From Paenibacillus lactis (GTDB lineage Bacteria > Bacillota > Bacilli > Paenibacillales > Paenibacillaceae), in contig NZ_JAGGKI010000004.1 in NCBI RefSeq assembly GCF_017873605.1, positions 388,182 through 452,181 on the forward strand: DNA of 64,000 nucleotides. Direction: 5' to 3'. Every line of letters begins with the position of its first letter. The stretch's first letter is position 1. The notes beneath the pieces were generated by a model. That model was not told the origin of the DNA, did not search any database, and saw only the letters and a program-made list of their open reading frames with translations. The position numbers were made by a program, and so were the translations under genes. Shown one piece after another: positions 1 to 7,922 of the stretch.

Positions 1-840
1 CCAATCCCTTAAATTCCAAAACCGGAAGCCGGCTTCAGACGCCTTCGTGTTGTCCATCGTCCAATTGTCCGGAATTCCGAACGGAGACATATGCTCAGGG
101 GACGCAGACGGGATAAGCGGCGCCGATCTGCCGATCTCTTTCTCGATCATTCCCATAATCTCACGAATCGTTATCGTTCCGTCAGAGCAGGCATTAATCG
201 GCCCTTCGAACCGGGTTGTCCCTGCCCATTGGAGGAACTCGGCAGCCTCCTCCGCATGAATGAACGATATTTCCGCATCAGGCGCCGGCAATCCGATCGG
301 CTCGCCGGCAGCCGCATGCTCGACATGGAACAGCAGCCGCTTGGTATAGTCGTCAGGGCCAAGCACGATCGGGAGCCGCACCGCCGTAACGTTCAGATTA
401 TGCCTCCCGAACAGCACCGCTTCAGCTTGCCGCTTTCCTTCCTTATAGCTGTAGTCCTGCTGGTCGTTCATAATAATCGGATACCGGTATGGATCGAAAT
501 CCTCCTCGCGGAGCGAATGATCAGCAAAATCATAAACCGACAGCGTCGACGTGAGCACGTAATGGCCCGTTCGATCTGCAAATATATCGGCTGCTTGCCC
601 GGCTTCCTCCGGCGTATAACATATATTATCATACACGATATCCCAATCCGCTTCACCGGCAGCCCGCTTCAGCGCGCCGGGATCTTTCCGATCCGCCGCA
701 ATCCGCCGCACATGCCGGCCGAACGGGTCCTGATGGTTGCCCCGCGTAAGAATGGTGACCTCGTCCCCGTTATCGATCAGGCGCTGGACCAGTCGTTTGC
801 CAAAAAAACGGGTTCCGCCCAAGACCAATATATTAGCCAT
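1..840 (-). CDS. NAD-dependent epimerase/dehydratase family protein (3' end cut by window)
   Basis: I translated this frame by hand; it is open from an ATG at 840 down to base 1, so at least 280 residues are present and the C-terminus lies outside the window. The N-terminus has a Rossmann nucleotide-binding motif (ILVLGGTRFFGKRLV, about residues 4-18), with the GGTxFxG form of atypical SDR/epimerase proteins. A strong ribosome binding site (GGGAGGAA) precedes the ATG. Members act on nucleotide sugars or related substrates in the cytoplasm; the substrate here cannot be read from sequence. It points the same way as the GH43 operon but is separated from it by a terminator, so it is probably transcribed separately. 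Confidence 0.8.
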   Translation of the reverse strand, partial: MANILVLGGTRFFGKRLVQRLIDNGDEVTILTRGNHQDPFGRHVRRIAADRKDPGALKRAAGEADWDIVYDNICYTPEEAGQAADIFADRTGHYVLTSTLSVYDFADHSLREEDFDPYRYPIIMNDQQDYSYKEGKRQAEAVLFGRHNLNVTAVRLPIVLGPDDYTKRLLFHVEHAAAGEPIGLPAPDAEISFIHAEEAAEFLQWAGTTRFEGPINACSDGTITIREIMGMIEKEIGRSAPLIPSASPEHMSPFGIPDNWTMDNTKASEAGFRFWNLRDW

Positions 841-1047
841 TGCATATTCCTCCCACACGATTTAATGAACCGAAAATTCGCACTGTACCTTTGTTCTCCA
901 TTACGGGGCGATATTCCTTCTAAGCTATCCGTCCGAGCTGCCGGTTTAGGGCTGCTATCCCTTTTTTAGCTATGTTTCGACAAGTTTCGTCCAACGTCCA
1001 TCGTCCAGGATAATCCTGCCCTTATCCTCTCGTTAATGCCCATTAAA

Positions 1048-1099
1048 ACCAAAAAGCTGCCAGCATTCCATTGTACGTAGCAACGGATGTCTGGCAGCT
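1048..1099 (-). terminator. Rho-independent terminator after GH43 gene
   Basis: On the minus strand AGCTGCCAG and CTGGCAGCT form a perfect 9-bp stem around a 27-nt loop, followed by TTTTGGTTTT. It lies just past the stop of the GH43 gene and ends that operon. The rest of 841-1047 holds nothing I can identify. Confidence 0.8.
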
Positions 1100-1120
1100 C
1101 TTATTGTTCATGCAATCGAA

Positions 1121-2095
1121 TCAGTCGGCGTTGACAAGCTTCGTATCCGGCCGCGGCACGCCGAAGTTCGGCGTACCGTCCTCGTTCCACCGGATCAGCT
1201 GTACCCGGGTATGGCGGTTCGGGTCGTACAGCGGATCGCCTTCGATCTCTTTGTAGCTTCGCGCATGATAGACGAGAATATCCTGCTTGCCGTCTTCCGA
1301 TACGGTGAAGCTGTTATGCCCGGGTCCATACAGTCCGTTGGCCTCCGAGGTAGCAAATACCGGCTCCGGCGACTTCACCCATGAAGTCGGATTCAGCAAA
1401 TCACTGCTCTCATCCGCTGTTAACAACCCCATACAATAATTATGGTCAGTTGCACTTGCTGAATACGTCATGAATATCCGGCCGTTCCGCTTCAAGATCG
1501 CCGCGCCCTCATTGACCAGATATCCCTGCTTCTCCCAATCATATTCCGGCCTGGAGATAAGGACCTGCTCTCCCTTGAGTGTCCATGGATTCTCCATTTC
1601 CGAGATATACAGATTGGAGTTCCCGGGAATGCCGGGATCCTTCTGAGCCCACACATAGTACCGTGTACCGCGATGCTCGAACGTTGTGGCGTCCAAGGCA
1701 AAAGACTCCCATTTCGTCACAACCTGCCCTTTCTCGACCCACTCGCCTTCAAGGGGATTCGCAGCTTCATTCTCGAGCACAAACATGCGATGATCGAATA
1801 ATCCGTCTCTAGTTTCGGATGTATGCGCAGCGGCATAATACACATACCATTTGCCGTCGATGTAATGAATTTCCGGTGCCCAGATGTTGGCGCTCATCCA
1901 TCCGGTTTCGTGCTTCACCCAGATCGTTGTTCCCTCCGTCTCCGCCAATCCAGAGATGGTACGGGAACGCCGCAGCTCAATCCGGTCGTACTCGGGAACC
2001 GAAGCCGTGAAATAATAATAACCGTCGGTATGCTTATAAATCCAAGGGTCCGCCCTCTGCTCGATGAGGGGATTGTTCAATTTCAATTCTGACAT
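1121..2095 (-). CDS. Glycoside hydrolase family 43 protein (arabinosidase/xylosidase type)
   Basis: A 324-residue protein with no signal peptide, so intracellular. It shows the GH43 five-blade propeller signatures: an early ADPW with the probable general base Asp16, the pKa-modulating Asp135 in LDATTF, and the general acid Glu196 in NEGAA. GH43 enzymes release arabinose or xylose from short oligosaccharides. It is the last gene of an operon with a sugar-binding lipoprotein and two permeases, so it probably processes imported arabino- or xylo-oligosaccharides; the exact sugar is inference. The ATG has an AGGAG site about nine bases upstream. The first permease-proximal gene ends only about 70 bp before it. 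Confidence 0.9.
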   Translation of the reverse strand: MSELKLNNPLIEQRADPWIYKHTDGYYYFTASVPEYDRIELRRSRTISGLAETEGTTIWVKHETGWMSANIWAPEIHYIDGKWYVYYAAAHTSETRDGLFDHRMFVLENEAANPLEGEWVEKGQVVTKWESFALDATTFEHRGTRYYVWAQKDPGIPGNSNLYISEMENPWTLKGEQVLISRPEYDWEKQGYLVNEGAAILKRNGRIFMTYSASATDHNYCMGLLTADESSDLLNPTSWVKSPEPVFATSEANGLYGPGHNSFTVSEDGKQDILVYHARSYKEIEGDPLYDPNRHTRVQLIRWNEDGTPNFGVPRPDTKLVNAD

Positions 2096-2164
2096 GATGA
2101 TAACTCCTATCCAAGTATAATGATTTTTTATATTTATTGGCTGGGACCCAAAAGGTCTGTTTCC

Positions 2165-3079
2165 TTAGCCTTTAATCCCGGCATTCAGATTAATCGACTG
2201 CACAAAATACTTCTGGGCAAAAAGAAATAACAGCAAAGTCGGAATGATGGCCAGAATGGCCGACCCCATCAATTGCCCGATCATGCGATAATTTCCGTAA
2301 ATATCCTGAAGCAGCAGCAGCCCCGCAGTAACCGGCATTTTCTCGACATCGGTATATACGATGACCGGCCAGAGGAAATCATTCCAGGATCCGGTAAAGG
2401 AAAACAGCCCGCACACGATCAGCACCGGTTTGATGAGCGGCAATATAACGGAATAATAGATCCGGAAATCACCGGCACCGTCAACCCTGGCGGATTCGTC
2501 GAGATCCTTCGGAATGCCTTTCATAAACTGGCGGACGAGAAAGATATTCCCCATTCCCGCAAGACCGGGAATAATCATCGCCCAGGACGTATTCACCCAG
2601 CCTAAGGCGTCAATGATTTTATAGGACGGGATGAGGTTAACGACGCCTGGAAAGAAGGAAATGCCAAGCAGCGTGAAGAACAGCGTGTCTCTTCCCTTAA
2701 AGTTCATACGGGAGTATCCGTAGCCCGTAATTGAAATCACGACAATGACCAGCAGTGTGTGCAGCGTCGCAATAAAGACCGAATTCATCAGCCAGCGGAG
2801 GATCGGCGCGGTTGACGTATTTTCCAGGATCGCAACATAGTTATCGAAGATCCAGTTCTCCGGCAGCAGCCGAAAGCCGGTGGTTACGACCTCCGTTTGG
2901 GAACGAAAGGATGTCGTTATGCCGAAAATTACGGGAATGACCCATATGACGCATAGAACGATAAGAAACAAATAGGCTAAATATTTCGATATATTCAAGC
3001 TGGATGAGGATGACCGGACGCCTTTGCGGTTAGCCGCCCTTGGAGCCGTCTCCGCATCCTTCAACACCGGGTTCGACAT
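2165..3079 (-). CDS. Carbohydrate ABC transporter permease (MalG type)
   Basis: A 304-residue integral membrane protein with six predicted membrane segments; the first is at about residues 35-55 after a Ser/Arg-rich N-terminal tail. The EAA loop that contacts the ATPase is visible as ESARVDGAGDFRIYYSVILPL. This is the MalG/LacG-type half of a CUT1 sugar importer; its MalF-type partner is the gene immediately upstream. No ATPase is encoded nearby, as is usual where a shared MsmX-type ATPase energises several importers. Substrate inferred from the linked GH43 enzyme: pentose oligosaccharides. Confidence 0.92.
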   Translation of the reverse strand: MSNPVLKDAETAPRAANRKGVRSSSSSLNISKYLAYLFLIVLCVIWVIPVIFGITTSFRSQTEVVTTGFRLLPENWIFDNYVAILENTSTAPILRWLMNSVFIATLHTLLVIVVISITGYGYSRMNFKGRDTLFFTLLGISFFPGVVNLIPSYKIIDALGWVNTSWAMIIPGLAGMGNIFLVRQFMKGIPKDLDESARVDGAGDFRIYYSVILPLIKPVLIVCGLFSFTGSWNDFLWPVIVYTDVEKMPVTAGLLLLQDIYGNYRMIGQLMGSAILAIIPTLLLFLFAQKYFVQSINLNAGIKG

Positions 3080-3141
3080 GTACAGTACACCTACCTTTTA
3101 ACGTTTGGCGTTAGATTAGCCGGCCGCAGTTTGCAAAGCGG

Positions 3142-4017
3142 CTATGAAGCATTCCGATTCATCACGTAATACTGGAATGCCGAGATGACGAGAATGACCA
3201 GTCCGAGCAGGACCGCCATGGCGGATGCCATACCGGCAATGGATTCCCCATGGCCGAAGGCAAGCTGACGGATGTACATCATCAACACGGTGGTGCTTTG
3301 TCTTGGCCCGCCGTCGGTCATCATTAACGGCTGCCCGAATACGTTGAACGCCCCGGCCGTTGTCATCACGAAGGTATAAATCAGCGGGAAACGGATCGAC
3401 GGCAGGGTAATGCTTGAGAATCTCCGGATCGGCCCGGCTCCGTCCATTTCGGCCGACTCGTACAGATCTTTGGACACGCCGCTGATCGAAGCACGGTAGA
3501 TGATCATATTGCCCCCAACTCCACCCCATACCGTGATTACGATGATAATAAGCCAGGCGTAAGGCTGATTGGCCGCCCATACCGTTTCGGAACCGAATAG
3601 ATTGTTCGTAATGCCGAGCTGCTTGTTAAAGATCAAAGACCAGATCAGCGCTGCGGCTGAAATCGAGATCAAGCCGGGGATATACAGAATGGACTGCATA
3701 AGCCCTTTCATTTTCACCTTTTTATGCTCCAGCGCCACCGCGATCAAGAGCGGAATGACAATTAGAATCGGAACGCTTAAGACAACGAAAATCAACGTGT
3801 TCTTGATCCCGTTAAAAAACTGCGTGTAAAACGTAGACTCCGTATCAAACAAAATCGTTTTGTAGTTGGCCAGTCCGACCCAGACCGGATCATTGATGAG
3901 GTTCCACTGTGTGAATGATGCATAAATACCGTAGATGGTCGGCAAAAAAATAAATACGGCAAACAGAATCAAATGTGGACCTACAAAGAAATAAGGTGTC
4001 AGCGACTTCTTTTTCAT
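3142..4017 (-). CDS. Carbohydrate ABC transporter permease (MalF type)
   Basis: A 291-residue permease with the FVGPHLILFAVFIFLPTIYG first membrane segment typical of UgpA/MalF-like proteins, and an EAA loop (ESAEMDGAGPIRRFSSITLPS). It pairs with the MalG-type permease 62 bp downstream. It is separated from the binding-protein gene by an 84-bp gap holding a strong hairpin, which probably lowers permease expression relative to the binding protein. The start ATG follows AAAGGAG and GAAAGGG. Confidence 0.92.
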   Translation of the reverse strand: MKKKSLTPYFFVGPHLILFAVFIFLPTIYGIYASFTQWNLINDPVWVGLANYKTILFDTESTFYTQFFNGIKNTLIFVVLSVPILIVIPLLIAVALEHKKVKMKGLMQSILYIPGLISISAAALIWSLIFNKQLGITNNLFGSETVWAANQPYAWLIIIVITVWGGVGGNMIIYRASISGVSKDLYESAEMDGAGPIRRFSSITLPSIRFPLIYTFVMTTAGAFNVFGQPLMMTDGGPRQSTTVLMMYIRQLAFGHGESIAGMASAMAVLLGLVILVISAFQYYVMNRNAS

Positions 4018-4041
4018 ACCCTTTCATTTCTCCTTTGGGAA

Positions 4042-4075
4042 AAGCAATGCGCCATGATCGGATGGCACATTGCTT
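4042..4075 (-). terminator. Intergenic attenuating hairpin between binding protein and permease
   Basis: Arms at 4042-4055 and 4062-4075 pair almost perfectly over 14 bp around a six-base loop; on the minus strand TTTTCCC follows. Its position between a solute-binding protein gene and the first permease gene matches partial terminators or mRNA-protecting hairpins known in sugar ABC operons. Confidence 0.7.
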
Positions 4076-4101
4076 TTTTGCTATCGGTTCATGCGCACGG
4101 C

Positions 4102-5343
4102 CTATTCCGCTGCCTTACTGCCCTCAGCGATTTTATCCTCGACGAACTTTTGCATCGTTTGGAGAGTTTCATCGATATCAACGTTTCCGCGCACGATATC
4201 TGCGGCGTACGTATCAACGGCTTCAGCTACGTAAGGGTAGTATTCGTAAGTATAAATGTACAAGGACTCAATTTGTTTATCGCTCGCTGTAAAGAAGGAC
4301 TGGATGTATTTGTTGTATTCCGGATTTTCAATGACCTGCTTACTTGCGACGATCTGTCCTGCCTTCGCCCACTCCATCGAGTTCTGGCGAATAAACTCCA
4401 GGAACTGACCGATTCCTGCTTCCTTCTCATCCGTCCGTTTGTCGTTATTCAGCATCGCGAACAGATGCGAGGAAGCGCGGTTCGTGAACTTGTCCGCATT
4501 TGCGGAGTAGATGTTTGTCACGCCGAAATTCAGGTTCTCTACGGCTGCGTGAGCGGTCGAGCTCCAGGTTCCGTCTGTCGAGAACAGCACATTGCCGGAT
4601 TGGAACATCAAGTAGCCGTCCTCGCCGAACGGTGTCATCAGACCGGCATCGGCAATCTTTTTAATCTCTTGGAACGCCTGCTTCATCACTTCCGTATTTA
4701 CGGCCGGCTTGCCGTCCTGCTGAATGTCGCCGCCGAGGTTCTGGATCTGTGCCAGCACCACCCAGCCTAACAAGGCATCGTTAACGACATAATCCCCTTC
4801 GTCCAGCTTACCTTGGAGCGACAGCATTTCTTCAATCGTTACGACATCATCGTCCAGGAAGCTTTCCACATTGTACTTCTTAAGCAAATCCTTGTTGTAG
4901 TACATCGCATTGCTGTGAATATCCAGGGGAACCGTGTACTGGGTGCCGTCGATATTGCCTGTGTTCCAAGCCTGCGGCAAATAATTCTCTTCCTTCAGCT
5001 CTGGTTGCGCTTGCATAACACCGGTCATTGGCTCAAGGACCCCTTGCTTGACAAAGCCGGGAACACGATCCGCATGGATGATGGCCAGGTCGGGAACACC
5101 CTTGCCGGAGTTGAGAACCGTAGAGATCTTCGTATACATGTCTGATGTGATGACGTGCTTAACCTTATACTCCGGATTTGTGGCATTGTAGTCCTTCACC
5201 AGTTGATCCATGTACGCGCCGTCGTCCCCTGTGAGAGGCGTCCAGAAGGTTATCGTATTTTTGTCCCCGCTTCCGCAACCGGATAATACGGATACGGCCA
5301 ACAATACAAGTATTAATGAAACCCCCATCTTTTTCTTCAACAC
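4102..5343 (-). CDS. Sugar-binding lipoprotein of ABC transporter
   Basis: A 413-residue extracellular solute-binding protein of the CUT1 (MalE-like) family. The first 22 residues are a lipoprotein signal peptide with a lipobox ending in LSGCG, so Cys22 or the adjacent position is lipidated and anchors it to the outer membrane face. The mature part starts with the NTITFWTPLTGDDG segment usual for this family. GTG start at 5343 preceded by GGAGGAGAAC; an in-frame TTG is next to it. First gene of the operon with two permeases and a GH43 enzyme. The upstream region carries a cre-like site and the direct repeats discussed separately. Confidence 0.92.
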   Translation of the reverse strand: MLKKKMGVSLILVLLAVSVLSGCGSGDKNTITFWTPLTGDDGAYMDQLVKDYNATNPEYKVKHVITSDMYTKISTVLNSGKGVPDLAIIHADRVPGFVKQGVLEPMTGVMQAQPELKEENYLPQAWNTGNIDGTQYTVPLDIHSNAMYYNKDLLKKYNVESFLDDDVVTIEEMLSLQGKLDEGDYVVNDALLGWVVLAQIQNLGGDIQQDGKPAVNTEVMKQAFQEIKKIADAGLMTPFGEDGYLMFQSGNVLFSTDGTWSSTAHAAVENLNFGVTNIYSANADKFTNRASSHLFAMLNNDKRTDEKEAGIGQFLEFIRQNSMEWAKAGQIVASKQVIENPEYNKYIQSFFTASDKQIESLYIYTYEYYPYVAEAVDTYAADIVRGNVDIDETLQTMQKFVEDKIAEGSKAAE

Positions 5344-5393
5344 GTTCTCCTCCTGTTACAATTCATTTCGTTAACCCTTTCATTCAAACGCTA

Positions 5394-5407
5394 TGGAAAC
5401 GATTAAC
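5394..5407 (-). promoter_or_regulatory. Possible cre (CcpA) site upstream of sugar operon
   Basis: Minus strand GTTAATCGTTTCCA agrees with the catabolite-responsive element pattern TGNAANCGNWNNCA at all fixed positions except the first two. It lies about 50 bp before the binding-protein start. CcpA control of sugar operons is common in this group; here it is only a motif match. Confidence 0.4.
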
Positions 5408-5479
5408 TGTTGTTCAGTATACATGCACCTTGAAAACGGTGTCAATAACATTTCTATAAATTTAATTATATTATTTTCT

Positions 5480-5541
5480 ATTTGATTAATGTTTTGGTTA
5501 ATCAAATCATCATTATTTTGATTGATTATTTTGGTTGATTT
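5480..5541. promoter_or_regulatory. Four phased direct repeats, probable operator of the divergent regulator
   Basis: TTTGATTAAT (5481), TTTGGTTAAT (5493), TTTGATTGAT (5517) and TTTGGTTGAT (5530) are copies of TTTGRTTRAT spaced 12, 24 and 13 bp, so on roughly the same helix face. They lie between the sugar operon and the divergent ArsR-type regulator and are good candidates for its binding sites. Confidence 0.55.
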
Positions 5542-5626
5542 ATGTACAGGTTAACCATAGTTGTGGTATCATTCATATTAGTTAAGGAAGTCAGGAAATG
5601 AAATCCAATTGAAAGAAGTGGGATCG

Positions 5627-6529
5627 ATGCAGTTGGAAATAGACAAATCCTCTCTTGTCGTCTATGAAGCGCTGGCGAGCGAGGTTCGAATTCGGATTAT
5701 CCAGCTTCTCTCCAAAAATAAAATGAACATCAAGGACCTTGCCCACGAGCTTCAGCTCAGCAGCGCGATTGTCACCAAGCATATCAAGAAGCTGGAGGAT
5801 GCCGGAATCATCAAGACCGAGAAGGTGCCCGGAAAATCGGGTCAGCAGAAAATATCGATTTTGAAGGTCGATCATATCGAAATCAATTTTCCCAAAAAAA
5901 TCTTTCATTCCTTCGCCTCTTACGAGACCTCGGTGCCGATCGGGCACTACACGGACTATGATCTTAAGCCGACCTGCGGTCTGGCAACCGATAAGGAATT
6001 TATCGGAAGAGTCGACGAACCGAAATATTTTATGGATCCGAAGCGCGTGGACGCGGAAATTCTATGGTTCACCGAGGGGTTCGTTCAATACAACATCCCG
6101 AACTTCCTCAAGAAGGACGAGAAGCTGCAGCAGTTCGAGATCAGTTTGGAAATCTCCTCTGAATTTCCATTTTCCAATGACGTCTGGCCTTCGGACATTA
6201 CGTTTTCGCTAAATGGCATCGAGCTCGGCACCTGGACGAGTCCAGGTGACTTTGCGGATACGAGAGGGAAGTTTACGCCGGACTGGTGGCCGCACAATAT
6301 TAACCAGTATGGGCTCCTGAAGACCATACGGATTACATCGCACGGCACTTATATTGACGGTGACCCGCTGTCCGCGATCTCCGTTCAGGACCTGGATACG
6401 ACCTGTGACCGTTGGACCTTTCGGATCGAGGTTAAAGAGGATGCCGAGCATGTCGGCGGGGCTACGATCTTTGGCAAAAAATTCGGCAATCATGACCAGG
6501 ATATCGAGTTTAAGCTCTACTATCTGTAA
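5627..6529 (+). CDS. ArsR-type HTH regulator with long C-terminal domain
   Basis: About 300 residues. Residues 8-75 form a winged helix-turn-helix of the ArsR type (SEVRIRIIQLL, then the recognition helix in SSAIVTKHIKKLEDAGII). The remaining 220 residues are rich in Trp, Phe and Tyr and look like a beta-structured domain, which I do not recognise; it has none of the cysteine metal sites of classic ArsR proteins. It is divergent from the sugar ABC/GH43 operon, so a sugar-responsive regulator of that operon is likely. ATG at 5627 chosen; a TTG at 5609 in frame lacks a well-placed ribosome binding site. Confidence 0.8.
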   Translation: MQLEIDKSSLVVYEALASEVRIRIIQLLSKNKMNIKDLAHELQLSSAIVTKHIKKLEDAGIIKTEKVPGKSGQQKISILKVDHIEINFPKKIFHSFASYETSVPIGHYTDYDLKPTCGLATDKEFIGRVDEPKYFMDPKRVDAEILWFTEGFVQYNIPNFLKKDEKLQQFEISLEISSEFPFSNDVWPSDITFSLNGIELGTWTSPGDFADTRGKFTPDWWPHNINQYGLLKTIRITSHGTYIDGDPLSAISVQDLDTTCDRWTFRIEVKEDAEHVGGATIFGKKFGNHDQDIEFKLYYL

Positions 6530-6553
6530 TTATTGCCCGGGAAACGATGAAAA

Positions 6554-6601
6554 GAGGTTCTTCCTGAAGGTCTGCGGACCAAAGGAAGGACCCCTTTTTT
6601 G
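6554..6601 (+). terminator. Rho-independent terminator of the ArsR-type gene
   Basis: GAGGTTCTTCCT (6554-6565) pairs with AGGAAGGACCCC (6583-6594) with one mismatch and one G-U pair, followed by six T. It ends the plus-strand regulator gene 25 bp after its stop. Confidence 0.8.
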
Positions 6602-6900
6602 TTTCAAAGCTGTACTCTCGATGCCATAAGAAAAGCCCACAACACGATGTCCCTAGCACATAGAAAGGGACCCGGTTATGAGCTTCTCATTGGATGGTAA
6701 GGAAGGTTTGCAAAGTTCGTTTCGTATTTCAGCTTAAATACATCCGATCGATAATGGCAATTGCTCGAGGTGAATACGGAAAGCTCAGGAGTTCGAACGA
6801 AACCGCATATCGGTTATCGAGACATACGAAGTCATGTCCGATAAAGGACTAACGGACACCGGTTCTAATCCCCGTCAGATTTCCGCGTTACACCATCATT
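6602..6900. other. Intergenic region without recognisable gene
   Basis: About 300 bp between two convergent genes. The minus strand offers small hairpins (GTCCCT/AGGGAC and GTCCG/CGGAC) but none has a T-run, so I cannot name the spo0A terminator. No convincing ORF or repeat. Confidence 0.5.
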
Positions 6901-7704
6901 TCAAGAGACCTTATGCTCGATTCTCAGCTTATCTGCAACCATCGCGATGAATTCGCTGTTGGTCGGCTTGGATTTGCTGATGTTGATCGTGTAGCCGAAC
7001 AGATGCGAGATGCTGTCGATGTTGCCGCGCGTCCATGCAACCTCGATGGCATGACGAATCGCACGCTCCACGCGGGATGGCGTTGTCTTGAATTTCTCGG
7101 CGATGGCCGGATACAGCGTCTTCGTGATCGCGCCGAGAATTTCAATATTGTTGTACACCATCGTAATGGCCTCGCGCAGGTATTGATATCCCTTAATATG
7201 CGCAGGCACGCCGATTTCATGAATGATCGAGGTAATATTCGCATCCAGATTTTTGCCCTTGCCCATTGGTACGACATTGGATTTGACGTTCGTAAACGGC
7301 GTGCTGGACGACAGATTGCTTGGGGAACCGACCAGCTGGCGGATCCGGCTAGCCAGCACCTCCATATCGAACGGCTTCAAAATATAATAGGAAGCTCCCA
7401 ATTGGACAGCCCGCTGGGTGATGTTCTCCTGACCGAATGCGGTCAGCATGATCACTTTCGGCTGCGGGGACAGATTCATATCACGAAGACGCTCAAGTAC
7501 GCCGAGACCGTCCAAATGCGGCATAATAATATCAAGGATCAGCACATCCGGTACTTTTCCCGTTTCCTCGATCATGCTCAGTACTTCTTCCCCGTTATAA
7601 GCGATTCCGGAAACCACCATATCGGGTTGATCCGAAATGTATTCGCCGAGCAAATTCGTAAATTCACGGTTGTCGTCTGCCAATAATACTTCAATCTTTT
7701 GCAA
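6901..7704 (-). CDS. spo0A: Sporulation master regulator Spo0A
   Basis: A 267-residue response regulator, the final acceptor of the sporulation phosphorelay. The receiver domain (about 1-125) has the acidic pair ADDN, the phosphorylated Asp58 in LILDIIMP and the conserved Lys in ILKPFD. The C-terminal effector domain shows the invariant Spo0A recognition region ([15 protein letters not shown], then [13 protein letters not shown]). The start is TTG at 7704, preceded by AAAGGAGG at nine bases. It follows spoIVB exactly as in B. subtilis. Its own promoter carries two 0A boxes and a sigma-H-like signal, so positive autoregulation is expected. Confidence 0.98.
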   Translation of the reverse strand: MQKIEVLLADDNREFTNLLGEYISDQPDMVVSGIAYNGEEVLSMIEETGKVPDVLILDIIMPHLDGLGVLERLRDMNLSPQPKVIMLTAFGQENITQRAVQLGASYYILKPFDMEVLASRIRQLVGSPSNLSSSTPFTNVKSNVVPMGKGKNLDANITSIIHEIGVPAHIKGYQYLREAITMVYNNIEILGAITKTLYPAIAEKFKTTPSRVERAIRHAIEVAWTRGNIDSISHLFGYTINISKSKPTNSEFIAMVADKLRIEHKVS

Positions 7705-7765
7705 TTCGTGCTCCTCCTTTATCCGATCACTTAGGATTTTTTGGTTATTTTTCTTGTGTATATGG

Positions 7766-7802
7766 TTTTCGACAGACGGATTTAAATTCCTTCTGTCGAA
7801 AA
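7766..7802 (-). promoter_or_regulatory. spo0A promoter with sigma-H signals and two 0A boxes
   Basis: TTCGACA (7768-7774) and TGTCGAA (7794-7800) are perfect inverted 0A boxes, within 11-bp inverted repeats. On the minus strand GAAGGAATT (-35, 7785-7793), 11 bp, then GTCGAAA (-10) fits the sigma-H consensus RNAGGAWWW-N11-RNNGAAT with one mismatch. One 0A box thus overlaps the -10, the other lies at the -35. Confidence 0.75.
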
Positions 7803-7885
7803 TTATTTTTTCTTTATTTTTTTTTGAAGTTGATTTATAATTAAATATTTTATTTCAAATTAATATGTATTTCGTCGTATTACGA

Positions 7886-7922
7886 CAAAAAATCTCAAGG
7901 CATTAACCTGCCTTAAGATTTT
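7886..7922 (-). terminator. Terminator of spoIVB overlapping its stop codon
   Basis: AAAATCTTAAGGCA and TGCCTTGAGATTTT on the minus strand form a 14-bp stem with one G-T pair and a six-base loop that contains the spoIVB stop; TT follows. The last codons of spoIVB make up the 5' arm. Confidence 0.85.

Noticed and set aside
91..969. 292-codon plus-strand ORF at the window start
   Set aside because: It is antisense to the epimerase gene, which has a clear Rossmann motif and ribosome binding site; the ORF's protein is Arg-rich and resembles nothing.
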